64,000 nt of DNA from Chinchilla lanigera (taxonomy: Eukaryota > Chordata > Mammalia > Rodentia > Chinchillidae), in assembly GCF_000276665.1 (NCBI RefSeq), contig NW_004955477.1:3528568-3592567 (forward strand). Reading direction: 5' to 3'. Within the stretch, counting starts at the first letter, position 1, and every line of letters starts with the position of its first letter. Below the pieces are notes generated by a model that saw only the letters and a list, made by a program, of their open reading frames with translations, was not told where the DNA came from and ran no database searches. Below are positions 54,830 to 64,000 of this stretch, piece by piece. The position numbers and the translations under genes are program-made.

Positions 54830-56790
54830 CATCTTCTAAATCAGAATCTGCATTTCAATAAGATTCCAGGCAATTCTCATACACATTAAAATTTGAGAAA
54901 TGCTCTCTTATCAAGTAAGTCAGAAGGCTCCCTTTTGTCATATACGAATTTAGTGCTTCCTCGGCTCCAAGTAAAGGGCAGTGTATTTGAGAGTCGGCAC
55001 CTTTGGTTCCCCTTGCACCTGCAGATACCCACTGAAGCTGGGCTCCTCCTGCTGCCTTTAACTGGACAGTAGCCACTGGACTTTTAAAGATTTGTAAGCC
55101 AAAGTCCGAGGTTAAAAAATTGGGTTGGCATCATGTTTACCTAGGTTTTACCTCAGGGGCCCAAAGCCTTTCCAGAGGGCTCCATAGTCTCCTTGCAGAG
55201 GGCCTGGTGTGGACATATGGGAATGGATACTGAGTTCCCCTGGTGGGTCCTGAGACACATGCTATTTCTCTGCCTAGTTACATAAACATGCTGCAGAGTG
55301 GTTGTCTTAATGTTTAATTTAGATTGCTGTCCCATTGATTCCACTGTGACTCAGGCAAGGGAGAGTAAACCGAATTCATGATTTTGCCGTGGCATGGTCC
55401 TGTCATTCCGACTGTAGGAGAATGACCACATAAGGGCTGCGCGCCTAATTAAGCACTTAGTCAATGCCCCCCTCCCTCTGGACTGAGTCATTTGCTTTAT
55501 CCATTTCAGGAACGAGGTCAAGCTGGGCAGTGAATGTAGGTAATTCATGCAGGAAGAACTCATTTCGGGTGAGGGTGGATTGATTAGAATTAGCTATTTC
55601 AGATAGCAGAGAGAAAGTATGATCCCTACTCTGGTGAGTCCAATATTCCCTTACAAACAGCAAGGCATGATTCTGAATCAGAACACTTCAAGCACACATG
55701 TGGGAGGATCCATTAGAGCTAGCGTCCTAGTGCAGAGGTGTTTGGCTGGACATGAGGAGCTCTGATATTTGGGAACAGGCCCTGTCACTGGTATGCACAC
55801 AGCTCACTGCTGTGTGATTTTTTAAAAGTAATTTGATGCATCTAATTGTTCTGTGGTAAGATAAGATCACTCCATTTTATCTGAAGTCACACGACAGCTT
55901 ATTGACTACGCTGTCTTACTGGTGCAGCACATAATAGCATTGTTAGGGGAAATGTCAGCGAAGGCAGTGGAGGGTGGAAAAACATGAAATCAAATTTCTC
56001 ACATGACAATAGCTTGAATATCTGTTGGGCTTTTGCTCCCACCAAATGTGGCCGACCATTCTTTGCAGGCTGATTTGATCAACGACGGTACAGTATTTGT
56101 CCAGCCAATCTAACCAGCAGCTACACATTTTAAGGACTCCCTACTCTTCTTCCTTCCAGGAAGAGGTCTGGACGTTTTTCCCCACATTTTACCAGTTTTT
56201 TTTTTTCCCCTGCAGAAATCATTTGCATAACATCCTTAGCATCTAAGACTTCATGTTGTAGCCTTTCATCAGCCATCTGCTAGGGTAGACGCATCCATAA
56301 GACATCTTCCTTCGCCGGCATAATTAAAAGAGATTCTCTCCTTTCGAATGTTGTGTTACATTTACATTCAAAGTTATTTTGCTCTCTCTTTGCCCTTGCC
56401 CTCAAGGAATTGTGGGAATTCAAGTTAATAGGCTTTTAATGGTTCTGTGATAACTGTGATTATAAACTGTGAATCAGATCAGGGGGAGCATTCAAGTTCA
56501 GGGGAATTTCATGCAAAGACACCACCGTGGCTTTTGATGCTTGGTGGAGATTGGTTTTCAGTGTTCAGATACCAACATCCTTAAAAAAAAAAAAATCAAA
56601 GGCACCTCATTTGCTTTGCAATTGCTTTGATAACAATTTTAGCATTTAACTATACATTCTCCTTTTGATATGTTAGCAGTATTTAGAAACACATCCTGTT
56701 GCTAAAAATTAAATTTCAAAGTCTACAATTGTGTTTCCTGCTTCCTTTTAAAGGGGAAGATGCTGGTTTATTTAAAACACATGCAACATG
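54830..56790. other. Intronic unique sequence, repeat-free
   Basis: Almost 2 kb without a recognised interspersed repeat. 56.22-56.50 kb combines GCATAATTAAAAG, an ATTTGCAT octamer-like site and TAATAGG-type motifs, so a conserved regulatory element is possible but unproven. Confidence 0.35.
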
Positions 56791-56796
56791 TTGGGG

Positions 56797-56822
56797 ACAC
56801 ACACACACACACACACACACAC
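56797..56822. repeat. (CA)n microsatellite
   Basis: Uninterrupted CA dinucleotides over about 26 bases. Confidence 0.95.
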
Positions 56823-56829
56823 CCGCCTT

Positions 56830-57750
56830 CAACCTTTCACTGCCAAATATTTAGAAGTAAATTTTTACTGTGTTCTCTGAACATATAATTACTGCTTTGA
56901 GGCTAGTTAATGAAAATATACTTTTCTTTGAAACATGTTGGCTCTACTAAATGAGCCTGTCCTTGTGAGTCCATAGATGAATCGATTGTGTGCCTCCTTG
57001 AAAAAAGAAGCATTCTGATCATTGTTGCCAGATGTCTCAAGAAATCCTGCCAAACTGGGGCTAGAAACACAGGCTTAAAATAGTAGGCACGTAATTGAAC
57101 CACCAGCCAATTAAAGTCCGTAGAGCAAATTAGCTCTTGCTCCCATTGGCTAGAGGAGCTGGGACTTTCGTATGGCTAGCCCAGGGACATTCCCGTAAGC
57201 TTTTCCTTCTTCAGTCAATTATTGCTGGCATCTGAAAAGGCCACAAAAAATGGTCAGCCCTCAGTTTTAAAATACTGCCTGGCTCAAACATCTCCGCTGA
57301 CTTCCCAGGAACATCCCTATGGCCATCCCTGGTGACAGGGCCATTGTCAAGGTGAAACAACTCCTGTGGCTGGAATGGTTCCAAGTGGCAAAGCCTTTAA
57401 AGAGAATAGTGTCCTCTCAGATAGGGATGTCCTTTCAGGCTTGCCCTCTTGAGACCCCTGAGAATGAACACTAAGGAATGGAACACACACCATCTTCTGC
57501 TCTCTCAAGGCAGAGACTCCTTCATGTTAATTTTAAGAGAGTCATTTGAACAAACAGCAGAAGCAAGGATGAGACCCTTAAAGGTGAGTTCATCTATAAG
57601 GAGCAAAGAGCATCATAGCAGAAAGTCCCACCTAGTGGGGTTGGTTTTCAGCAGCACCTGTCCACAGGGCAGCCAGGAGCACTTGATTCATTGCTCGATG
57701 GTGCTGCCAGGTCCAGCAAGAGAACCAAGAATTAAGAAATTACTACTGAC
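56830..57750. other. Intronic unique sequence
   Basis: No confident repeat was seen. A 74-base segment at 57510-57583 has plus-strand splice-like borders but runs opposite to the gene (see the rejected list). Confidence 0.4.
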
Positions 57751-57754
57751 AGCA

Positions 57755-58180
57755 AGGAGTAAAATTTGGTAGCTCCTCAAAAGCCTTAAAAATATCCATA
57801 TTTTATGATCCAGCACTTCTACCTCTTGGAACTTTCCCCAAGAACATACTCATGTATTTACACAAAGATTTATCCCTAAGCACATTCATTACGGTATTTG
57901 TTAGGGGGGAAATTGAAATATAATATAAATGCAATTGCACCCAATACATGAATGAAAAATATGGAAGAATAGCACAGAAAAAATATATATAGTTGTTTAA
58001 TAAAAAGAAAGGTTAATAATGTAATTTTTATAAAAATATACACATAGGTTAGAAATGGAAGATTACACAAATATTTTAGAAGTTTCTGTTTTCTACACTG
58101 GACTTTTCTAAATTTCCATAATGAATGTATATTACTGTTGTGATCAGAAACAAAATTTAAATTTTTTCTTGAAAAAAGAA
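57755..58180 (+). mobile_element. Old L1 LINE 3' fragment, sense
   Basis: 'ttttatgatccagcacttctacctcttggaactttccccaagaacatactcatgtatttacac', 'gaaatataatataaatgcaattgcaccc' follows the sense L1 'atgatccagcaattccactcctgggtatatacccaaaag' segment. Confidence 0.75.
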
Positions 58181-58184
58181 AGCA

Positions 58185-58312
58185 TGGCAAGCCAAATGTG
58201 TGGCACATACCTATAATTCCAGCACTCTAAGAGGCTGAGGCAGGAGGACTGTAAATTTGAGCCAGGCCTGGGCAACTTGTCAGTTTAGCAAAACCCTATC
58301 CCCCCCATTAAA
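58185..58312 (+). mobile_element. B1 part of a split B1-dID
   Basis: 'ccaaatgtgtggcacatacctataattccagcactctaagaggctgaggcagg' ... 'gtttagcaaaaccctatc' is a diverged B1. Its ID partner is separated from it by the antisense B1 at 58313-58430. Confidence 0.85.
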
Positions 58313-58430
58313 TTTTTTTGAGACAGTGTCTTAGTATGTAGTTCAGGCTGGCCTTAAATTCAAGATGATACCCTGCCTCAGCCTCCCAAGTGCTGGGATC
58401 AAAGGTGAGTACCATCACACCCAGCTCCTA
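58313..58430 (-). mobile_element. B1 SINE, antisense, nested in a B1-dID
   Basis: 'ttttttgagacagtgtcttagtatgtagttcaggctggcc', 'ctgcctcagcctcccaagtgctgggatcaaaggtgagtaccatcacacccagc' is a reverse B1. It lies between the B1 (58185-58312) and ID (58440-58500) halves of an older dimer, which makes a tight inverted B1 pair. Confidence 0.88.
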
Positions 58431-58439
58431 ATTTTTTTT

Positions 58440-58500
58440 TAAGGGATGGGATATAGCTTAGTGCAGAGGTCCTGAGTTCAGGCCCTAGGTGCAGGGGAGG
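58440..58500 (+). mobile_element. ID part of the split B1-dID
   Basis: 'aagggatgggatatagcttagtgcagaggtcctgagttcaggccctagg' retains the dID signature. Confidence 0.75.
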
Positions 58501-58504
58501 GGAA

Positions 58505-60900
58505 AGGCATGGCTAAACAAAATAATGTGTGACCAATGTCTTGAATTCACTCAAGACCCAGACAAGAAGGATATGTAATTAAATTATAACATGTACCAAA
58601 TCAATGATGTCTGCTGAGAACAGAGGACCAGACTGGCTGTAGATCAAACCATGAATTTGCACGTGTCCCAGCAAAGGATTTTACAGGCAATCCTCTGAAT
58701 TGCATTAGGTGCTGAAGATTCCTCAATATGAGAGGTGATTCCTATTCTATAGGGATCACAGCCTGAGAAATGCACTCACATTTCTGCTGAAGTGCTGTCA
58801 CTCAACTCTTGGACTGGGCAAAGATATTCTCCTTGGAAGTGTCATATCAGCTCCTTGGAGTCCCCGCTGGTAGGCCTTGCATTATGGGAAGTGAACTCAT
58901 ATAAAGCCCCAGATCTGCTGAGGCATGACACTTGGCCTTACCCCAGACTCTGAAGAGGGAAGCCTGTGGTCCAACAATGAGGAATAACAACTAACAAAGC
59001 TCTGAGTTCCAGTAAAATCCCTGATAAGATCTTTAAGCAGAAAGTCCGGGATGTGCTAAATTATCTTTATGAGTTCCTCTAACTACAAATGTGAAATTTT
59101 CAAAGCTTCTACCCTTAGGAATCAAAAAGGGGTGCATAGTATCAATTTGGGAAAGGAGTAAAAAGCTTTTGTGGAATGATTTTTTTGAGTATCGACTACT
59201 AATTTTGATAGTAGCAGTAATAGAGTTTGATGAATTCTCCCTCAAATGAGTTAGGATAGGACCCAAAGGCCATGGCTATGGAATCAAGGCCAATGGTTAG
59301 TGCTGGGGAGTAGATCTTAATTTAAGGGTCAATCATGAGGGGCAGAAAGGAGGACAGGGGCTGTAGGGGAGGGCATTTGGGGCTTGCTTTCCGGCATCCA
59401 TCATCATCCTTCCAGTGATAACTGCCATCTCCTCCTCATCCCCATTGTCATTCTATATGGTTAAGTGAAATTAATTGTGTCCTTGCTCCAGCACTAGCCA
59501 ATCAGAGCATCATATTCCCTTGTAACTGTTCCGTTCTGGAATGAGCACTGACCCACACCAGAGCAAATTAGATCCATTCCAAACTCTTTCTTGAGCTGCA
59601 AAAGAATCTCCATCTTTCCTGACTGATCTGAATCTGAATGCACAAGGGCTGGCATTTCTGCAGCCACCTTCCCACCATCCGAGTGTCACGCACAAAGCCA
59701 GCTCCTAGAAATGATGCGCTAGAAGGCAGGGGGAGCTTTGGTCTTAGTAACATAGACTGAAACTGCACCAGAATCCATCAGTGCCCCCGAACATTTCAGC
59801 ACATGAGTCAGTGAGACTTTTTTCTGTTCAAAGAGAATGCAGGTAGAAGAAAAAACTGGGAAAGAAGGAAGAAACAGCTTGATTCGTGGACAGGGCAAGG
59901 GGCTCTGAAGAGTAGAGGGAAAGAAGAAACACTTTCCCCACAGGATCAGAGAGCCCCACCAGAAGTCTGGCCAAAGCCTAAGGCCAGGGACACTTCCCTC
60001 TTCCCCACTAAGACTCTGCCTGGCCTCTGTTTGTCTACCACTACTGAGTGCGTCTCCAACCACCCTTGTCTTCTGCAGATTGGGGTCTCTTGGTATTGAT
60101 TCTCTCCAAGAACAATACTGGTTGGAAGCTGAGCCCCATGCAGCTGGAAGGAGAGAAGAAATTCCAGCTCCCTGTACCTCAAAAACCCTCTACATTCCTG
60201 ACTCTAACCCCAGCCTACCCACTCTAGGTTTGAACTCAGCTCAAAATACCTTGGAAAGGATTACTTTAGACCAATCCTAGGGCCTTCACAACAGCCCCAC
60301 CATCCTATGATTTTGGCTTTTCCTTCAGCAGGCAGTCCCAGAAGCTTGTCCGAAGGCTGGAGGAAAACCCCTGTTGTCCAGAGTGAGGCCTCCTCCTCTC
60401 ATAGCACATATTGTTACCCACAGGGCCTAGTTTCTCCCTTTGGGTTATAACAGGCAGGGTAAGGAAATTATGAGGAAGGCTTTAAAAGAGCAAACGGCAA
60501 AACTCTCACCAATCTCATTCCATTTGGTAAAGTTGGTAAATTCCATATTTAATTTATTCACTTGTTAATATCCATACCAGTATTATTAATTTAAAGTTGT
60601 ATTTTTTTTCTATTTAAAAATAGACATTTTCATCCTGCATTGCTGTTGACTGTGTTTTCTGGATTTTAGTGCACTTGGATGCTTTGGTCTGGAAAGTTGT
60701 CAACTTCTTGTAGACCAATGTTCAGTAAAGGTATATCCAGAATTATCTGTAGACTTCTCCAAGTCATACTTGGAAGCAAAAGCCACCTGGATGTTAATGT
60801 TTCATTCTTCTCTGAACAGCAGGGAATTTTTTTTTTTTTCAGGATTAAGAAAGCACTGGGCAAGGCCATCCAGGATGGCCCCCAGGGGGCCATCTATTGT
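58505..60900. other. Intronic unique sequence
   Basis: No repeat family or exon was recognised. Opposing open frames at 59.5-60.2 kb have random composition. Confidence 0.4.
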
Positions 60901-60904
60901 CCTG

Positions 60905-61045
60905 TGAGTAAGAGCACAAGCTTTAGTGGCAGCCAGTCTGGCTTGCACCCTGGCAGTGCTGCTAATTAGATGTGCAGTCCTGGACAAGTCACTTAACCTC
61001 CTCAGTTCTCTCATCTGTGAAATGGGGATGATGATAGTGCCACAA
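60905..61045 (+). mobile_element. MIR SINE
   Basis: 'gtaagagcacaagctttagtggcagccagtctggcttgc', 'gtgcagtcctggacaagtcacttaacctcctcagttctctcatctgtgaaatggggatgatgatagtgcc' is a well-preserved MIR. Confidence 0.95.
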
Positions 61046-61049
61046 AAGA

Positions 61050-62050
61050 ACACAGTGGCAGCTGAAGCAGAGGCCGAAGGGGGCCTAGGAAATCAGAAAC
61101 CAGCAGCAGAGCGCTGGGAACAGATTTTCCAAGCTCTGGAAGTCTGTCCTGAAATGCAGGTCTGGGGCAACGAAGGAGGCTGTGTAGAGACAGATTCTCT
61201 CCTCAAAGTCAGAGGAGCTCACCAGGAAGGCACCTGATTCCCAGTCCTGTGTCCTTCATTGACTCCCGAAGGTCCTGACCTCAACTTGGACCCTGCCTTC
61301 AGGTCTCATTCTCTGCTCTGCTCAGACATGAGATCCCTTGCAGCTGAGTCGGCGTCTGTCCTTCCGATTGCTTTCGGGGGACAGAGTAGGAAGTGCAGCT
61401 GGTATGTAGCTGGGGGAAGGTTTAGGAGAGGTGCTGTAAAGAAGGGGTCCCAAACACCAAACTGGGAGCCTAGAAGGCTCAAAGGCAAATATGCATTCTT
61501 TACACTTCTGCTAATGGAAAGCCTTGTTTCAGTCTGAAGTCAGGTCTTCCAAGAAAAACCACAAGCAATGACAAGCTCTTCAATATGGGTTCTAGTCACG
61601 GGCCAGAGATCAAGCTTCACTGAACCAGAGTGAAGAAAAGAGTGACAGTTAAACATCTTCTTTGTCGACACGCAGACTGTAATCAGCTCTCCACAAGGTC
61701 ATCCTGCAACACTAAGGACAGTCCCCACACCTCCTGGCTCTCCTCAGTAATGGACGGAAGCAATGGTGCAGATAATCTGGCCAAATGGCGGGTAATTCAA
61801 AAGCCATTTCTATTTGGCCTTGGGAGAAGTTTCTGTGTTCATACTGAGTGTGGGTATCTGTGAGCCTCATTGCCAGATTGGCAGCATGGAGAGGTCTGGT
61901 CACTGCCTGAGATCTAACTGCACTCGGGGGCAGGAGTCTCCTGGCTAGCAACAGCAGGGGCACTAGGCACAGCTGGAAACAGGCAAAGAGGAGGGCAGTT
62001 CAGGAAATGCTTCTCCATTTCTTCCGCTTTTTTACCCCATTCTCACCCTT
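61050..62050. other. Intronic unique sequence
   Basis: Nothing recognised. Confidence 0.4.
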
Positions 62051-62054
62051 CTTG

Positions 62055-62092
62055 GCCCTCAGTTCAATCCCTAGTATCAAAAAAAAAAAAGG
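62055..62092 (+). mobile_element. ID SINE 3' remnant
   Basis: 'ccctcagttcaatccctagtatc' plus a pure A tail is the 3' end of an ID. Confidence 0.7.
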
Positions 62093-62094
62093 AT

Positions 62095-62260
62095 AGCGTT
62101 AACATTTATACAATGCCTACTATGTGCCAGGCATGTGTGTGCCATACCTTGCCTAGGTGCTCACTGAATCCCCATGTTAATGCTATGATCCACGTCTTGC
62201 AGGAAAGGAACCAGAGATACACAAAGGTGAAAGGGTTCCATCTCAGGCAGGCTGCCTTGA
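62095..62260 (-). mobile_element. MIR SINE, antisense
   Basis: 'aacatttatacaatgcctactatgtgccaggca', 'gcaggaaaggaaccagagatacacaaaggtgaaagg' follows the reverse MIR order. Confidence 0.8.
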
Positions 62261-62269
62261 AGTCATCCC

Positions 62270-63710
62270 TGCCCTTAATCACCACACTTTACCGCCTCTC
62301 ATGCACATATAATGCAGGTATAAAAGTAAAAAAAACTTTAAAAAATGTGCTCTACTGAATATCCTCATATACATATTTCATGTGCTTGTGCGAAGGTATC
62401 AGGCTTCTAGAAGTAAAATAACTCCAATTTTTATTTTTAAAAAAATGACATCTGACTCATCATGCAGGCATAAAAATGATTAGAATAACACACTAATATT
62501 GCCATTATACCCACTGCATTACGGAATTGAAGCACAGAAGCAAGTGACTTTTCTACTTATGCATAATTTTTATCAAATGCCCCTATTTTTCTAGCCCTCA
62601 CTAATTCCTGCCCTCACCTCTTCTGTACAGTAATCATCACATGATACCTGTGGAATAAAACATAAAAAAAACAAGTGCTGCTTCCTTTAGAAAGAGCAGG
62701 ACATAATTTTGCAGTTGAAATAACATGTTAAAATATTATTTTTACAGTGAAAATAGTTACATCACAATTTTAAATTACATTTCCATTTGAAATGGAGTCA
62801 ATTTGCACCACCTACTGGAATATACAGTTCTCTATAGTCACAGATTAAAAGTATAAAGCCACTTTAAAGATTTTACAGTTACATTTCTAGTTATCTGGAA
62901 GAGGCCAGTTCTTTGACATGTTGGAAATGCCAAACACTAATTTCTTCAGGGACCATTTTCTAAAACAAACTCCCTTTAGATGTCAAATTTAATCATCTAA
63001 ATAAATTAACAAATTGTACAACTGCTTACAAAAATAAAATGATTAAGCCAAATACATCAGCCAAAGAGATAAAAATGTAAATTAGAAGCAAAAGTGAAAT
63101 CAATACACATTATCAGTTGCTAAATCACTATTATAAAACAGGATTCAAGCAGACAACTGGAAAATGACAGGAAACATAAGCAAACAGGATAATAAACAGA
63201 ACATAACGCAACATTAATTAAAAAAAGAACTCACCCAAAGAAAATTTGATAGTGTTTATATCTAAAGTAATAATCATTGTCACGCCTTAATTACAGCCTA
63301 AACATCAATACACAAAGTATTCATATCGAGCATCTCAGACATTTTAAAGAAAACCTCAACAAAATCTTCATTTTTCCTGACAAACTACTCTAAGCAATAA
63401 ATTTCTAAATGTATAGTAGCAACATTTATTATTGTATATTTGACAAGGATTTGTAAAAAAAAAAAAAATACATCTACAGTATCTAGACAAAATGGCTTTA
63501 GAAGCCTAAGCATATTACATTTAATTTCTTGAAACCTATTACACTGTTTCACTTATTTTATGTGTATTTTGTCTGAAAATTGATTTTATTTTTATATGTC
63601 AACTAAATTAGATGTCAAGTAAATTAACTGAGGCATAAAATATGCTGGCAAGATATATTTACAAATATACATGGCAAAGTGGTGTGCAAGTAACAAGAAT
63701 CTGATTTAAA
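62270..63710. other. AT-rich intronic sequence beside the 63.7 kb exon
   Basis: About 1.4 kb of strongly AT-rich, repeat-free sequence with many ATTTAA/TTAAAT words. A GTGAGT donor-like site on the minus strand near 63223 is preceded only by a 27-base segment that would break the frame, so it is not called an exon. Confidence 0.45.
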
Positions 63711-63715
63711 CTCAC

Positions 63716-63794
63716 AGGCACAAAAAGATCCTGGATAACAGTGACCACATCATCCATAATCTCTGTTGTTGCAGGTGATTTGTGTATGACAAAC
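63716..63794 (-). CDS. Exon of the unrecognised minus-strand gene (most 5' exon found)
   Basis: A 79-base exon on the minus strand has an acceptor (TATTTTTTACTGTAAATAG) and a donor (GTGAGTTT). It enters one base before a codon (phase 2) and leaves in phase 0, encoding 26 full residues: FVIHKSPATTEIMDDVVTVI and then QDLFVP. The donor phase matches the phase-0 start of the exon at 43132-43263, although other exons may lie in the 20-kb interval between them, which includes a gap. Upstream exons must lie beyond position 64000, since it is internal. The family is not recognised. Confidence 0.62.
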
Positions 63795-63924
63795 CTATTT
63801 ACAGTAAAAAATATTATATGCAAGGTTGGTAGAAGGTTTTCTATTCTCATTTCAGTCCACTGCTTGCATAATTTCAGTTTTAAAATTCTCATCTGGAAAG
63901 TTTGGCATCTTCCACTTCTGCCAG

Positions 63925-64000
63925 GTGAGGAGGCAGTCTTGCTAGGGATATAGGTCAGTGGCATAGCACCTGCCTCACAAGCACAAGGTCCTGAGTTCGA
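63925..64000 (+). mobile_element. ID SINE, cut by the window end
   Basis: 'GCTAGGGATATAGGTCAGTG', 'gcatagcacctgcctcacaagcacaaggtcctgagttcga' is an ID whose 3' end lies outside the window. Confidence 0.93.

Noticed and set aside
55150..55225. Minus-strand open segment between an acceptor-like CAG and a GTAAAA donor
   Set aside because: The frame contains TGA before the donor, and the donor is weak.
57510..57583. Plus-strand segment with acceptor (CTCTCTCAAG) and donor (AAAGGTGAGT)
   Set aside because: Only one of three frames is open over 74 bases, it runs opposite to the surrounding gene, and no partner exon was found; a chance pairing is likely.
63224..63255. Possible 27-base micro-exon before a GTGAGT site on the minus strand
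   Set aside because: Following the phase-0 donor of the 63.7 kb exon it would give an immediate TAA.
1..64000. CRISPR arrays, operons, bacterial mobile elements
   Set aside because: No regularly spaced direct repeats with unique spacers and no dense coding; the window is mammalian nuclear DNA.

Overview
This is vertebrate nuclear DNA, almost certainly from a rodent. It has no dense coding. Introns and intergenic sequence are packed with SINEs that have recognisable rodent architecture: tRNA-derived ID elements (A box TAGCTCAGTGG, then a GTTCGA-type B box), 7SL-derived B1 elements, and fused B1-dID dimers. Old mammalian repeats fill much of the rest (MIR, L2, L1, MaLR LTRs, Tigger-class DNA transposons). 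Several B1 copies carry an internal duplication of about 30 bp, and the IDs end in an A-rich tail, often after GGTACC. Together with the B1-dID dimers this suggests a non-murid rodent, perhaps a hystricognath such as a mole-rat or guinea-pig relative. The lineage call is an inference. There are two assembly gaps, at 32879-33874 and 45684-45783.

Layout: 0.6-1.3 kb is a CpG-rich island-like segment. 1.5-5.9 kb is mostly unique with a few L2/MIR fragments. 5.9-11.6 kb is antisense L1 debris broken by SINEs and by a chimeric retroposon carrying an endogenous retroviral protease fragment. 11.6-29.3 kb is largely unique, with scattered SINEs, a GGAA microsatellite and one plausible plus-strand exon near 18.0 kb. 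29.3-35.2 kb and 38.1-40.2 kb are sense L1 remnants riddled with SINEs. 36.5-37.1 kb and 41.1-41.5 kb are Tigger-class remnants. 43-64 kb is mostly unique sequence with scattered repeats.

The only convincing gene is on the minus strand. Four exons (63716-63794, 43132-43263, 41993-42073, 35539-35768) each have proper splice sites, and all three junctions between them are phase 0, so they join in one open frame. I do not recognise the protein. It appears to span at least 28 kb and to run beyond the high-coordinate edge, and it may continue below 35.5 kb. The 18 kb exon lies on the opposite strand, so it is either part of another gene or a chance open frame.

The most unusual structure is a dispersed retroposon family. 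Three copies (6186-6995, 32363-32742, 46667-47043) share a 3' end made of a degenerate repeat unit (164 bp between matching points in one copy) plus an A-rich tail. Each is flanked by target-site duplications of 12-13 bp. Upstream, one copy is joined to a retroviral protease fragment, one to antisense L1 ORF2, and one is simply truncated. This suggests an L1-mobilised family with template switching or twin priming. No bacterial-type genes, CRISPR arrays or true tRNA/rRNA genes were seen.
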